Below the pieces are notes generated by a model that saw only the letters and a list, made by a program, of their open reading frames with translations, did no database searches and was not told where the DNA came from. Below are positions 16,639 through 25,802 of a stretch of 64,000 bases of DNA, piece after piece; position 1 is the stretch's first letter; each line of letters opens with the position of its first letter. The position numbers and the translations under genes were made by a program. This stretch comes from Rhodocyclaceae bacterium (GTDB taxonomy: Bacteria; Pseudomonadota; Gammaproteobacteria; Burkholderiales; Rhodocyclaceae): contig JAVBYI010000012.1 of NCBI GenBank assembly GCA_030824115.1, positions 1-64,000 of the forward strand. The letters are read 5' to 3'.

Positions 16639-17838
16639 TCAGATCTTGAGTTTGCTGATGGTGTCGTAGATCGGGCCGAGGACCGACAACATGACCCAGC
16701 CCATGATAACGCCGACAATCACCGTCATGGCGGGTTCGATCATCGTTTGCACCCTGGCAATCGACTCACGGACATCCCGATTGTAAAAGTAACTGACATT
16801 GCTCAGGGCGGTATCCAGCGAGCCGGTGTTTTCGCCGACCCGCAGCATGCGAATGACCAAGGGCGGGAACAGTCCCACATTCTGAAAGGCGACGGTGATG
16901 TTCTGGCCGTCGTTGATCATCTGCTCCACTTGTTCAAGTCCCTCGCGGATGACGGTGTTGCCGACGATGGCTTGTGTGGTGCGAATCGAGTCGATGACCG
17001 AAATGCCCGAGGCGTACATCATCGCGAAGACGCCGGCAAAGCGCGACAGGATGATTTTTTTGAGGATTTCGCCAATGTAGGGAAACGCCAGCTTTGCCGC
17101 ATCGTAGCGACGTTGTGCCCGTGGGTTGGTGCGTACCGCCACCGTAGCGGCGATGACCAGAAGGATGGGCAGGCCCAAGGCGATATACCAGTAGTTCACG
17201 AAGAAATTCGAGGTGGCGATCAGCGCCTTGGTGTGGAGCGGCAATTCCTGCCCCATGTTTTTCATGAAGCTCACCATCTTCGGGACGAGGTAGATCATCA
17301 TGAACAGCGTGACGAGAATAATGACCCCGCCGAGAAAGGACGGGTACATGATCAACTTTTTGGTTTGCGCTGCCAGTTCGTCTTCCCATTTGAGGGTTTC
17401 GGTGAGGCTGTGCAGCACAACGGTGAGATTGCCGCTTTCCTCACCGGCCTTGACCAGACTGACGAACACGTTGTCGAACACTTTGGCATGTCCGGCCAAT
17501 GCTTGAGAGAGTGTTTTGCCGCCTTCGACACTCTCGATCAGGTCGGCGATGACCTCGCGAAAACGTGGGTTTTCCAGGCTATCGCGCAGGTCGGTGAGGC
17601 TTTCGATCAGGGGTACGCCGGCGCGGGAAAGCTGTTCGAGATGGAAGCAGAAGGCGATGAGTTCACGCCGCGTGATCTTCATCCCGCCAAAGCCACCCTG
17701 CTTGACCGGATCGCCGCTGATGAGGTCGAGCTCCATGCGCTTCAGGCGCATTTCAAGGTCAACGGAATTAATGGCATCCATTCGGCCGAAGATCAGCCGG
17801 CCATTCGCATCCATCGCTTTATAGGCGTAGAGAGACAC
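16639..17838 (-). CDS. mshG: MshG, GspF/PilC-type inner-membrane platform protein
   Basis: 399 residues, the standard length. There are two GspF domains: the first has 'FCFHLEQLSRAGVPLIESL', the second 'LSRFAGVFAMMYASGISVIDSI'. Each is followed by 'GEESGNL...L' or 'VGENTGSLDTAL', and hydrophobic segments lie near 170-195, 220-240 and 370-390. It forms the rotor that the assembly ATPase turns to add pilins. It begins directly after the ATPase gene with no gap. Confidence 0.92.
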   Translation of the reverse strand: MSLYAYKAMDANGRLIFGRMDAINSVDLEMRLKRMELDLISGDPVKQGGFGGMKITRRELIAFCFHLEQLSRAGVPLIESLTDLRDSLENPRFREVIADLIESVEGGKTLSQALAGHAKVFDNVFVSLVKAGEESGNLTVVLHSLTETLKWEDELAAQTKKLIMYPSFLGGVIILVTLFMMIYLVPKMVSFMKNMGQELPLHTKALIATSNFFVNYWYIALGLPILLVIAATVAVRTNPRAQRRYDAAKLAFPYIGEILKKIILSRFAGVFAMMYASGISVIDSIRTTQAIVGNTVIREGLEQVEQMINDGQNITVAFQNVGLFPPLVIRMLRVGENTGSLDTALSNVSYFYNRDVRESIARVQTMIEPAMTVIVGVIMGWVMLSVLGPIYDTISKLKI

Positions 17839-19542
17839 TTACATCCGCTCGGTCAGGTCAACTACGCGCGCCACTTCATCAAGGGAGGTGAGGCCTTCCA
17901 GCACTCGGCGCAGACCATCTTCGGCCAGTGAGCGAAAGCCCTTTTCGCTGGCGGCACGGCGAATCTCACGGATCGTGGCACGGCGGACGACCAGATCGTC
18001 AAGATCGCCATCCATGCGCAGGATTTCCATGATCGCCACGCGACCACGATAGCCTTGGTAGTCGCACTGCGGGCAGCCCGAAGGACGATAGAGAATCGGC
18101 GTTTGCCGGAAACGTTCGGCCCCTAACAGTTGCAACTCCTCCTTGCCGGCCGGATAGGGTTTGCGACAGTGTGCGCACAGTTTGCGCACCAGTCGTTGGG
18201 CAACGACACCAATGATGTTGCCGGCCATGATGTCGGGCAGTACACCGATGTCGAGCAGGCGCGGAATGGCGCCGAGCGCCGAGTTGGTGTGCAGGGTGGA
18301 GAAGACCTGATGGCCGGTCATGGCGGCGCGAAAGGCCATTTCGGCGGTATCGGCATCGCGGATTTCGCCCACCAGGATGATGTCCGGATCCTGGCGCATC
18401 ATCGAACGGATGCCGTTGGCGAAGTCGAGCTTGGCGGTTTCGGCCACCGAGGTCTGGCGGATCATTGCCATCGGGTATTCGACCGGGTCTTCCAGGGTCA
18501 TGATATTCACGCCCTCTTCGTTGATGTGATTCAACATTGAGTAGAGCGTGGTGGTTTTACCGCTACCGGTCGGGCCGGTCACCAGAATGATGCCTTCGGG
18601 GCGCGCCATCATGCGGCGCAACTGTTCCTGCTGGGCGTCGTCGAGGCCGATCCGGTCGAGCGGCACGATGCCTTTCTGGCGATCGAGAATCCGCAGGACA
18701 AGGTTTTCGCCATGGATGGTGGGCTGGGCGGCGCAGCGGAAGTCGACCGAACGGCCGGTGATGGTCATTGAAATGCGACCATCCTGCGGCGCCCGCGTTT
18801 CGGCAATGTTCATGCCGCTCATGACCTTGAGGCGCACGGCCATGGCCGACCAGTAGGATTTGTGCAGCGCGCGGATCTGGCGCAGGATGCCATCGATCCG
18901 ATAGCGGATGCGCAGGAAACTGGCTTCCGGCTCGAAGTGAATGTCGGAGGCGTCGCGCTTCACCGCATCGGAAAGCAGCGCGTCAATGAGGCGGACGACC
19001 GGTTGGCTGTATTCGTCGGAGGACGTGGATAGGCTGTGAAAATCGATTTCGCCGGTTTCGATCTCGTGCAAGATGCCGTCGATCGATAGTTCGTGGCCAT
19101 AGTGCTGATCGATGCCCCGGGCAATCTCGGACTCGCCGGCGAGGACGGTGTCGATGAGCAGGTCCGGCGAGATGAGGGCGCGCAGACGATCCAGGGCGAC
19201 GATATCGTTGGGATCGGCCAGCGCGATGGTCATGCGCTTCTGATCGGCTTTGTAGTCAAGCGGCAGCAAGCGATGGCGCTTGGCGATTTCGTGCGGAACC
19301 AGACTTAAAGCAACCGGGTCGACGGTGGCGCGCGAAAGGTCAATGGACTTTTGGCCGAGCGATTCGCCCAGCGCATCGCGCAGTGTGGCCTCCGAGACAA
19401 AGCCGAGACTGACCAGCAGCTTGCCGACCGGCTGGTTCGACTTCATCTGCTCAAGGAGCGCAATGCGCAACTGATCCTCGCTGATGATGCCCTGGGCGAT
19501 CAGTACCTGACCGATGGGCTGGCGATTGACGTTGGTGTTCAT
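17839..19542 (-). CDS. mshE: MshE, GspE/PilB-type assembly ATPase with MshEN-like c-di-GMP-binding N-terminus
   Basis: 567 residues. Walker A is 'GPTGSGKTTTLYS' near residue 320; the Asp box 'ITLEDPVEYP' reads 'MTLEDPVEYP', Walker B is 'DPDIILVGEIRD' and the His box 'GHQVFSTLHTN'. A four-Cys zinc motif lies at 'CAHCRK' and 'CPQCDY'. The first 60 residues contain two copies of a 'GxxLxxxGxxxxxxLxxALxxQ'-like unit ('QPIGQVLIAQGIISEDQLRI' and 'PVGKLLVSLGFVSEATLRDA'), matching the published MshEN c-di-GMP motif. That predicts activation by c-di-GMP; binding here is inference. Confidence 0.92.
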   Translation of the reverse strand: MNTNVNRQPIGQVLIAQGIISEDQLRIALLEQMKSNQPVGKLLVSLGFVSEATLRDALGESLGQKSIDLSRATVDPVALSLVPHEIAKRHRLLPLDYKADQKRMTIALADPNDIVALDRLRALISPDLLIDTVLAGESEIARGIDQHYGHELSIDGILHEIETGEIDFHSLSTSSDEYSQPVVRLIDALLSDAVKRDASDIHFEPEASFLRIRYRIDGILRQIRALHKSYWSAMAVRLKVMSGMNIAETRAPQDGRISMTITGRSVDFRCAAQPTIHGENLVLRILDRQKGIVPLDRIGLDDAQQEQLRRMMARPEGIILVTGPTGSGKTTTLYSMLNHINEEGVNIMTLEDPVEYPMAMIRQTSVAETAKLDFANGIRSMMRQDPDIILVGEIRDADTAEMAFRAAMTGHQVFSTLHTNSALGAIPRLLDIGVLPDIMAGNIIGVVAQRLVRKLCAHCRKPYPAGKEELQLLGAERFRQTPILYRPSGCPQCDYQGYRGRVAIMEILRMDGDLDDLVVRRATIREIRRAASEKGFRSLAEDGLRRVLEGLTSLDEVARVVDLTERM

Positions 19543-19561
19543 CTGGTTCGGTGAGGCTGTA

Positions 19562-20905
19562 TCAGGGTGTCACAGCCGCTTGCAGCTGACTTAGCCTGTT
19601 GAGGACTTCGGCCCGGTCAAAACCAGCCGGCTGGCCGGGTTGTCGCTCGGACACAGCAAGTGCTTCGTTGTAATAGCGGGCGGCCAATCTGGCTTGGTGA
19701 AGCTGATCAAGACTGACGGCGAGGTTGAAGACATAGCCGGCATTGGCAGGCTCGGTTGTGTAGGCTTTAAAGTAGGCCTGTTGCGCTTCTGCCCAGCGTT
19801 GTTGGCGGGCAAACTGGTTGCCCAGTGCGAAATTGAGATAGGCAGAATCGGGTTGCTCGGCCAGCAAGGTTTTCAGGCGGCTCTCTGCCTGAATCATGTC
19901 GGTCGGCATTTTGAGCGCCATCAGGCCTGTCAGGGCAATGGCGTCCTTCGGGTCGACCTCCAGCGCGCGCTGGTAATAGTTGACCGCCTCACCCCATTGC
20001 TGGTGTTGCTGCGCCACAACGGCCAGACCACGCAGGGCATCGAGGTTGCGCGAATCCTTGGCCAGCACTTTTTGCCATGCTTGCCGGGCTAGTTCGCTTT
20101 CGCCTCTGTTGTAAGCCCCGTGCGCCTGAATGAGCAATGGGTCGGTTTTTTCGGCGGTGGTGGTCTTGCGTACGGGCGATTCCGGCTGGGGAGCCGCCGG
20201 CGCCGTGGGCGGAGGCTTGATTTCGCGTTTGGGCGGGACTGGGATGTCCTCTTCCTCATCGTTCTGCTGGCTGACGGCAGTCGGACTGGAAAACGTCGGC
20301 GCTGGCGGGACGGCAACTTGTGCAAGCTGCGCGGGGGGGGCTGCAGGCGTAATGCTGGGTGCAGTGACGGGAGGCGGGCTCTTGGTCGCCACCATCATGC
20401 TGCCCTTGGGCTGCAATTGCCACCAGAAATACGCGCCGATACTGATCGCCGCTACCAGACTGATCAATCCGATGGCAATGGCAAAGTTCCGGTTGTTGCG
20501 CGGCTGCTGCTTGGCTTCAAATACATTGCGTGCACTGTCGCGGGCAACATCGACCTTGGGTTGTGTCGGAGGCGGTGGAGAGGGCTCACACAAGAGTGGT
20601 TGAGCGGCAACCACAGGAGGACGTCGTGCCGGCTTGCTCTGTGCTGCGTGGGCCAGAAACTGTTCGTCGAGGGCTTCGAGGCTGGTCGGTAGTTCGGGCA
20701 GGATCGAGTGATAGTCTGCGGCAGCATGGGGGGGGGCGGACTCGGGTAGCGGCTGCCCTTCATGCCTGGAGAGCGGTTCAAGCGACAGATCGCTTTGCGA
20801 ATTAACGGGTGCGCCAGTTCCTGCTTCACCCGCTATCGAACCCTGTGCCGACAGTTTTTGTTTTTGCTGCTCCGCCTTGCGGAGCGCGTCCATCAGCAGG
20901 CTCAC
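19562..20905 (-). CDS. mshN: MshN-like TPR protein
   Basis: 447 residues. It starts 'MSLLMDALRKAEQQKQ', the usual MshN opening. A single membrane segment ('NFAIAIGLISLVAAISIGAYF', about residues 141-162) follows, then a Pro-rich periplasmic linker and at least four TPR units in the last about 190 residues. One dispersed 24-bp element is translated as 'AVPPAPTF' in the linker. The start overlaps the secretin gene by four bases. A role in stabilising the secretin is suggested by analogy with other TPR pilotins. Confidence 0.8.
   Translation of the reverse strand: MSLLMDALRKAEQQKQKLSAQGSIAGEAGTGAPVNSQSDLSLEPLSRHEGQPLPESAPPHAAADYHSILPELPTSLEALDEQFLAHAAQSKPARRPPVVAAQPLLCEPSPPPPTQPKVDVARDSARNVFEAKQQPRNNRNFAIAIGLISLVAAISIGAYFWWQLQPKGSMMVATKSPPPVTAPSITPAAPPAQLAQVAVPPAPTFSSPTAVSQQNDEEEDIPVPPKREIKPPPTAPAAPQPESPVRKTTTAEKTDPLLIQAHGAYNRGESELARQAWQKVLAKDSRNLDALRGLAVVAQQHQQWGEAVNYYQRALEVDPKDAIALTGLMALKMPTDMIQAESRLKTLLAEQPDSAYLNFALGNQFARQQRWAEAQQAYFKAYTTEPANAGYVFNLAVSLDQLHQARLAARYYNEALAVSERQPGQPAGFDRAEVLNRLSQLQAAVTP
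20291..20314 (-). repeat. dispersed 24-bp element, copy 4 (inside mshN-like gene)
   Basis: The minus strand reads GCCGTCCCGCCAGCGCCGAC then GTTT; one difference from the consensus. It is translated 'AVPPAPTF' in the Pro-rich linker, a place where extra residues are easily tolerated. Confidence 0.85.
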
Positions 20906-22710
20906 TGTGGCCGGCCCCCAAAATCAAATCGCTGTTGTTGCGGCCCAGGGTTGTTGGCGAAGAAGTCCTTGTTGGGCATGAATCGGACGTGGTCGCGGTA
21001 GTCACCCGCCATGCTGGGATCACGAATGACGGTTGGTTTGAGAAGAATCACCAATTCGGTTTTCTTCACGACATCCTTGCGCGCAGTAAAAAAGGCACCG
21101 ATTCCTGCAAGGCTAGAGAGCCCAGGGACCGCATCTGTGTCATTGGTGAGCGTATCCGACATCAGGCCACCCATGACGGCAATTTCCCCGTCAGTGAGCC
21201 GCAACATTGACTCCATTTCACGAGTCTCGATTTCCGGCACACGGTTCTCTATGGTGATGTTGGGATTAGGATCCAGCCTGCCAAGACCTTTCAAACGAGA
21301 GATTGTTGGACGCACATTCAGCAGTACAGTGCTGTCCTCGCTGATTTGCGGCGTAACGCTCATAACTAAACCAACAGCAACAGAGTTTGGTGTCGTGGTT
21401 ACGGTAGTTTGCCCGGTGCCGGTGGCCGAAGTGGTCGTATCAGCTTTGACTGTGAAATAGATGACGTTATCCACCACCTTTAGCATGGCGGTCTGATTAT
21501 TCAGGACGCTCAACTTAGGGCTGGATAGAACCTTGAGATTGCCAAAAGTTTCCAAAAGTTTGAGAGTCGCTGAGAATGTGCTGCCACCTGTAGTTTTTTG
21601 CTTGGCGCCAATGGTAAGAATGCCTGCTCCCGTCACAGTGGTGGCTGCCTGCACAAGACTGAGCCCTGTGTTTGCGGCTGCAAATCCTGCAGCAACCCTA
21701 CTCCAGTCGATACCCTGTTGATAGTTGCTGGTCAGACTTATTTCGGCGATTGTCGCTTCGATCATGACTAGGCGACGACTGCTGGCGAGAACTTGACTTA
21801 GGTACTCCTGTACTTTCTCGTGCTGGCGTGACGTTGCACGTACGACAATGACGCCAGCCTCCGGGTTGGCGATGACAGATGCTGCCTCACGGAAGGTGAC
21901 GCGACGAGTGACCGTGGTGTTGTTTTGCTGGAGGGTTGCAGGATTCGGGCTTGCCGCGAGGTTGGTGGGTGATGCACCGCGCCCCGTGGCCGGTGGCGCA
22001 CCAGTGCCAGTAGTTGCCTGCTCGTCTTGCCGCTCAACGACGGTTTCACTTGAGCCTGAGGGAAGAATCTTGTCGGTTTCACGCAGGATGTCTTTGATGT
22101 TGCGTTCGACGGACCCCCAGAAATTGTTGGTTGCCTTGCTAGTAACTGAGGTAGAGGAATTGTTGCCTCCCCCCGTGTTGCTTGGACTTGCACCGGTTGT
22201 GGCCCCGGCGCTTGTCGAGGCGATTTGGGTGCTGATGGCAACTGTGCCTGAGACGTCACGCGACATGTTGACGTAATCCACCTTGTATGTCCGTAGGAAG
22301 GGCGTATCCGGCATGACGGCAAGATTCGGGCCGTCCAGTTCCCAGCGTAAGTCGACCTGCTTGGAAATCCGGGTCAGCAACTGCTGCAGGGTTTGGTCGA
22401 TGGCATTTAAAGTGACAATCCCTTCAATGCCCGGATGGATATCGACATTGAGTTTGGCGTCGCGCGCCAGGGCAAACAGCAACTCCTGCACTTTGACGTT
22501 ATTGACGACGACGCTATACGTTTCCGTCTTTGGGGTGGGTTTGGGGGCCGGGAGGCTGAGTACCTGTTGTACCGGAGCTGGAATCGATGCCGTCCCGCCA
22601 GCGCCGATTTTTTCCGCACGCAGATGGCCTTCTCCCGGGGGTTGTATGGGCGCATTGCTGCAGGCGGTGGCGAGCCAAGTAAGCACCGGGAGAAATATCA
22701 GTTTTTTCAT
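20902..22710 (-). CDS. mshL: MshL, outer-membrane secretin (lipoprotein)
   Basis: 602 residues from ATG 22710. The start 'MKKLIFLPVLTWLATAC' is a lipoprotein signal with a weak lipobox. An N-terminal secretin/TonB short domain follows ('VVVNNVKVQELLFALARDAK', 'LLTRISKQVDLRWEL'). After a Ser/Thr-rich linker come N-domains and the secretin core ('LGLVMSVTPQISEDSTVLLN', 'EMESMLRLTDGEIAVMGGLM', 'KKTELVILLKPTVI'). An ATG 13 codons upstream is open, but it lies upstream of the transcript start predicted from a sigma-54-type promoter overlapping it, so 22710 is preferred. Confidence 0.9.
   Translation of the reverse strand: MKKLIFLPVLTWLATACSNAPIQPPGEGHLRAEKIGAGGTASIPAPVQQVLSLPAPKPTPKTETYSVVVNNVKVQELLFALARDAKLNVDIHPGIEGIVTLNAIDQTLQQLLTRISKQVDLRWELDGPNLAVMPDTPFLRTYKVDYVNMSRDVSGTVAISTQIASTSAGATTGASPSNTGGGNNSSTSVTSKATNNFWGSVERNIKDILRETDKILPSGSSETVVERQDEQATTGTGAPPATGRGASPTNLAASPNPATLQQNNTTVTRRVTFREAASVIANPEAGVIVVRATSRQHEKVQEYLSQVLASSRRLVMIEATIAEISLTSNYQQGIDWSRVAAGFAAANTGLSLVQAATTVTGAGILTIGAKQKTTGGSTFSATLKLLETFGNLKVLSSPKLSVLNNQTAMLKVVDNVIYFTVKADTTTSATGTGQTTVTTTPNSVAVGLVMSVTPQISEDSTVLLNVRPTISRLKGLGRLDPNPNITIENRVPEIETREMESMLRLTDGEIAVMGGLMSDTLTNDTDAVPGLSSLAGIGAFFTARKDVVKKTELVILLKPTVIRDPSMAGDYRDHVRFMPNKDFFANNPGPQQQRFDFGGRPQ
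22589..22612 (+). repeat. dispersed 24-bp element, copy 5 (inside mshL)
   Basis: GCCGTCCCGCCAGCGCCGAT followed by TTTT. On the coding strand it is read as 'KIGAGGTA' near residue 35 of the secretin precursor, in the linker after the lipid anchor. Confidence 0.8.
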
Positions 22711-22740
22711 TTCCGGTCGGCGAACGGGGAGGTTGACGTT

Positions 22741-22756
22741 GGCATTCATCGTACCA
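22741..22756 (-). promoter_or_regulatory. sigma-54-type promoter of the msh operon
   Basis: The minus strand reads TGGTACGATGAATGCC: TGG-ACG at -24 and TGC at -12 with GG-N10-GC spacing. It differs from the TGGCACG-N4-TTGC consensus at two positions. The predicted start of transcription is near 22730, about 20 bases before the secretin ATG. The NtrC-type activator lies only 1.5 kb upstream. Confidence 0.55.
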
Positions 22757-22804
22757 TGTGAAGTTTGTTTTACAACTTTTTGATATGTATCAGTTTACGG
22801 CCGT

Positions 22805-24262
22805 TCACTCTGTGTTGCGGTTTGGCTTCAGTCGCACTGCTTTTCGGGCATAAGGGCGGGTGTGCTTCAATGCATCTGGAAGCTGGTTGAGCGCATTAAC
22901 GGCATCTTGGCGGGAATCATAATCCCCATAGATAATGCCGTAGCGGCTCGTCGTCCCGAGGTTGGCGTGATAGGCGCGCAAGCTCTCTTTTGACAGCCCG
23001 GCATGCTGCACTTTGAGGAGGTATTTTTCGACCAGATCCGGGCGTTGCGTATCGGTGGTCGTATAGAGTTGAATGAACCAGCGGTGGCCGGCCGTCTGGT
23101 CAATCCAGACTTTGCCTGCCGCGAGGGCGTGGTCCAGTTCTGTTGCTGCAAGCGCGGCAATTTCAGCGGCAACTGGCTGGGAAAGTGAAACAGGCGCAGC
23201 CGGGAGGGCTTTCGGCAAAGGCTCTACGGGCTTGGTGACGGTCGCAGGTGGAGGGGCCGGTGATGGAGCTGGTGATGGGGCGATGATGGCCTTGGTTTGC
23301 GTCGGCGGACTGTTTGGTGCGGAAGGGGATAGGGGGGGCTGTGTGGTTTTGAATAGCGCTTGCCATGTACCAATGACCAGCAACATTAGTGCTGCACCGC
23401 CCGCAGCCCAAAGGATGGGGAGAGGGAGGCTTTTCACCATTGAGGTTTGAACGGCCGAAAACTCCGAATCGCGAATCGCGGCACGCGCTTCTTTGATGCC
23501 GACCTGATGGCTGCCAGCTGCAAACGTGGCGAGCAGGGCCTTGTCGGCCAGGATATTGATACGCCGGGTCAGTCCCTGTGAGGCTTGCGCAATTAGCTTG
23601 ATGGCAGCTGGCGCAAAGACGTTCGGGCCTTTGTAGCCAGCGGCGCGCATGCGAAAGTCGAGGTACTTTTCGATGTCTTCGCGTACCAGGGGTTCCAGGC
23701 TGAAATTGTGGGTGATGCGCTCGCGCAGCTGGCGCATGTCGTCGCGTACCAGGGTGGCGTTCAATTCCGGTTGCCCAAACAACACCAGCTGCAGTAGTTT
23801 GTGGCGGTTAGTTTCGAGATTCGACAGCAGGCGGATTTCCTCAAGGGTTTCCATCGGCATGGCATGCGCCTCGTCGATTAGGACAACTACTTGGCGGCCT
23901 TCGGCGTGCAGTTTCACCAAGGTTTCCTGAAGCGTGCGCATCACGGCGCCGCTGCGGCTCTGCTCAGGAACCGCGATGCCCAATTCATCGGCCAGCGCAT
24001 ACAGAATGTCGTCGCGCGACAAGGAGGGATTGGCCAGGTAAATGATGACGACGGTTTCTGGGAGGCGTTCCATCAGGACGCGGCACAGCATGGTTTTGCC
24101 GCTGCCGACCTCGCCGCTGATCTTGACGATGCCCTCATCGTGGGTGATGGCGTAGAGCAAGGCTTCCAGTGTGGCACCCCGGTTGGCACCGGAAAAGAAG
24201 AAGTCGGTGTGTGGCGTGATACGGAAGGGGGCTTCGGTCAGACCGTAATGTTCCAGGTACAT
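22805..24262 (-). CDS. mshM: MshM/ExeA-like AAA ATPase with C-terminal SPOR-like domain
   Basis: 485 residues. The opening 'MYLEHYGLTEAPFRITPHTD' is the ExeA/MshM signature. Walker A is 'GEVGSGKT' (50-57) and Walker B is 'VVVLIDEAHAMP'. A membrane helix lies near residue 285, followed by a Pro/Ala-rich stretch and a C-terminal region with 'WFIQLYTTTD...YGIIYGDYDSRQDA', which looks like a peptidoglycan-binding SPOR domain. Relatives help place the secretin in the cell wall. It begins 14 bases after the regulator gene and ends just before the msh promoter. Confidence 0.85.
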   Translation of the reverse strand: MYLEHYGLTEAPFRITPHTDFFFSGANRGATLEALLYAITHDEGIVKISGEVGSGKTMLCRVLMERLPETVVIIYLANPSLSRDDILYALADELGIAVPEQSRSGAVMRTLQETLVKLHAEGRQVVVLIDEAHAMPMETLEEIRLLSNLETNRHKLLQLVLFGQPELNATLVRDDMRQLRERITHNFSLEPLVREDIEKYLDFRMRAAGYKGPNVFAPAAIKLIAQASQGLTRRINILADKALLATFAAGSHQVGIKEARAAIRDSEFSAVQTSMVKSLPLPILWAAGGAALMLLVIGTWQALFKTTQPPLSPSAPNSPPTQTKAIIAPSPAPSPAPPPATVTKPVEPLPKALPAAPVSLSQPVAAEIAALAATELDHALAAGKVWIDQTAGHRWFIQLYTTTDTQRPDLVEKYLLKVQHAGLSKESLRAYHANLGTTSRYGIIYGDYDSRQDAVNALNQLPDALKHTRPYARKAVRLKPNRNTE

Positions 24263-24276
24263 GGCGCCTCTGATGG

Positions 24277-25719
24277 CTAGCGGTGCGATTCGTCTTCAGG
24301 CGGGGTGAGGCCTTCGCGGGCCAGAACCTCGAGTCGGTTATACAGGGTGGTGCGCTGGATGCCCAGCAGCTTGGCCGCCTGACTCATGTTTCCCTTGGCC
24401 AAGCGTCGCGCGCCCTCAATATAGGCGTCTTCCCAGCGCAGCAGCAGGTTGTCAAGTTTGAACTGCTCGCCCTGCATGGCCATTTGCTCGATGGCATGAC
24501 CGATCAGGGCCTCGCGGTCCTGCGGCGGCGCTGGGGCGCTGTCCGCAGCCGGATCGAACTCATCGGCAAGTACCTCGGGGCCTATGGTCTGGCCGGGATG
24601 GCGGGTGGCGAGGCGAATGGTGATGTTGCGCAATTCACGAACATTGCCGGGGAATGGATAGGTCAGCCAGCATTTTTCGGCTTCCGGGCTGAGAGTGAAA
24701 GGCGCCTGTTTGAATTGCGCGGCGATTTGCTGCTTGAAGTGTTCGAGCAGGCGCAGACGATCCTCCCCCAGCTCACGCAGGGGCGGAACCGATATGGTGA
24801 AGACTGAAAGACGGTGGTACAGGTCGGCGCGAAAGCGGCTACCCCGTACTTCCTGCTTGAGGTCGCGATTGGTGGCGGCGAGGATGCGCGCGCGCGACTG
24901 GCGTACCTGTGTTTCGCCAACGCGCTGATATTCGCCATTCTCGAGCACGCGCAATAGTTTTGGCTGCAACTCGAGAGGCAGCTCACCAATTTCATCCAGC
25001 AGCAGGCTGCCTGTGCCGGCTTCCTCAAAATAGCCGGCACGGGCCGTTACCGCACCGGTGAACGCCCCTTTTGCATGACCAAACAGGGCGGCTTCGACCA
25101 GCGTCGGGGCAATCGCAGCACAGTTGAGCGTCAAATAAGGGTGGTTACGCCGCGAAGAAAGGCTATGCAAGGCGGCCGCCGCCAGTTCCTTGCCACTCCC
25201 CGACTCCCCCTCGATCAATACCGGAAACGGGGTGTCGGCATATTGCCGTAGTTGGGTGCGCAGCTTCTGCATCGGGGCGCTTTGCCCCAAAAGGGGAATT
25301 TCATCGGCAATCGGATCCTGGCCGAGCGCAAGCAGCCGCAGCAGCAGCTTGCGTAAGGTCTCCGGATCTGCCGGTTTGGCAACAAACTCGACAGCCCCCA
25401 GGGCGCGGGCGTGGCGTGCATTGGCGCTATCGTTTTGGCCGGAAAGCACAACGATATTCATTTTGGGGGCACCCGCCAGCAGTTCGCTGATGAGTGCAAA
25501 TCCCTCATCAGGACGATGGGGGCATGGCGGCAGGCCGAGATCGACCAGTGCAATTTGCGGTGCTGACGCTTGGCTTTTTAGCCACTTCATTGCCTCCGGT
25601 CGGGAAGCAGCTCGACCGATCTGAAAGTCTTCTTCTAGAAGGTAGTCCAGTGTGTCGACGATGAGCGGGTCGTCGTCAACGATAAGGAGAGATGGCTTGC
25701 CATCGATACCAACGGTCAT
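24277..25719 (-). CDS. sigma-54-dependent NtrC-family response regulator
   Basis: 480 residues. The receiver (1-125) has acidic residues in 'IVDDDP', likely phosphoacceptor Asp60 ('LVDLGLPP') and Lys in 'FVAKPADP'. The AAA+ domain has 'GESGSGKE', the sigma-54 contact loop 'GAFTGA', and 'FPGNVRELRN'. A Fis-type helix-turn-helix ends the chain ('MSQAAKLLGIQRTTLYNRLE'). It is therefore an RpoN activator. Adjacency to msh genes and sigma-54-like sites before the msh operon, the pilin-like gene and pilA suggest it controls pili. Its kinase may be the orphan at 3735. Confidence 0.92.
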   Translation of the reverse strand: MTVGIDGKPSLLIVDDDPLIVDTLDYLLEEDFQIGRAASRPEAMKWLKSQASAPQIALVDLGLPPCPHRPDEGFALISELLAGAPKMNIVVLSGQNDSANARHARALGAVEFVAKPADPETLRKLLLRLLALGQDPIADEIPLLGQSAPMQKLRTQLRQYADTPFPVLIEGESGSGKELAAAALHSLSSRRNHPYLTLNCAAIAPTLVEAALFGHAKGAFTGAVTARAGYFEEAGTGSLLLDEIGELPLELQPKLLRVLENGEYQRVGETQVRQSRARILAATNRDLKQEVRGSRFRADLYHRLSVFTISVPPLRELGEDRLRLLEHFKQQIAAQFKQAPFTLSPEAEKCWLTYPFPGNVRELRNITIRLATRHPGQTIGPEVLADEFDPAADSAPAPPQDREALIGHAIEQMAMQGEQFKLDNLLLRWEDAYIEGARRLAKGNMSQAAKLLGIQRTTLYNRLEVLAREGLTPPEDESHR

Positions 25720-25761
25720 GTGGGAATCTTACCGTATTACCCCTTCATTAATGAGGCTGGT

Positions 25762-25767
25762 TATAAT
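25762..25767 (+). promoter_or_regulatory. -10 box candidate for the mla operon
   Basis: A perfect TATAAT lies 35 bases before the mlaF start in the 83-base divergent gap. No good -35 hexamer is seen at the right distance, so confidence is limited. Confidence 0.4.
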
Positions 25768-25802
25768 CGCCCGCCTGTTGGCCAACCAGACTCTGATCTT
25801 CC

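Noticed and set aside
3735-25719. PrsK/PrsR exosortase regulatory pair
   Set aside because: The kinase and regulator have a loosely similar layout, but no exosortase, PEP-CTERM protein or exopolysaccharide cluster is present.
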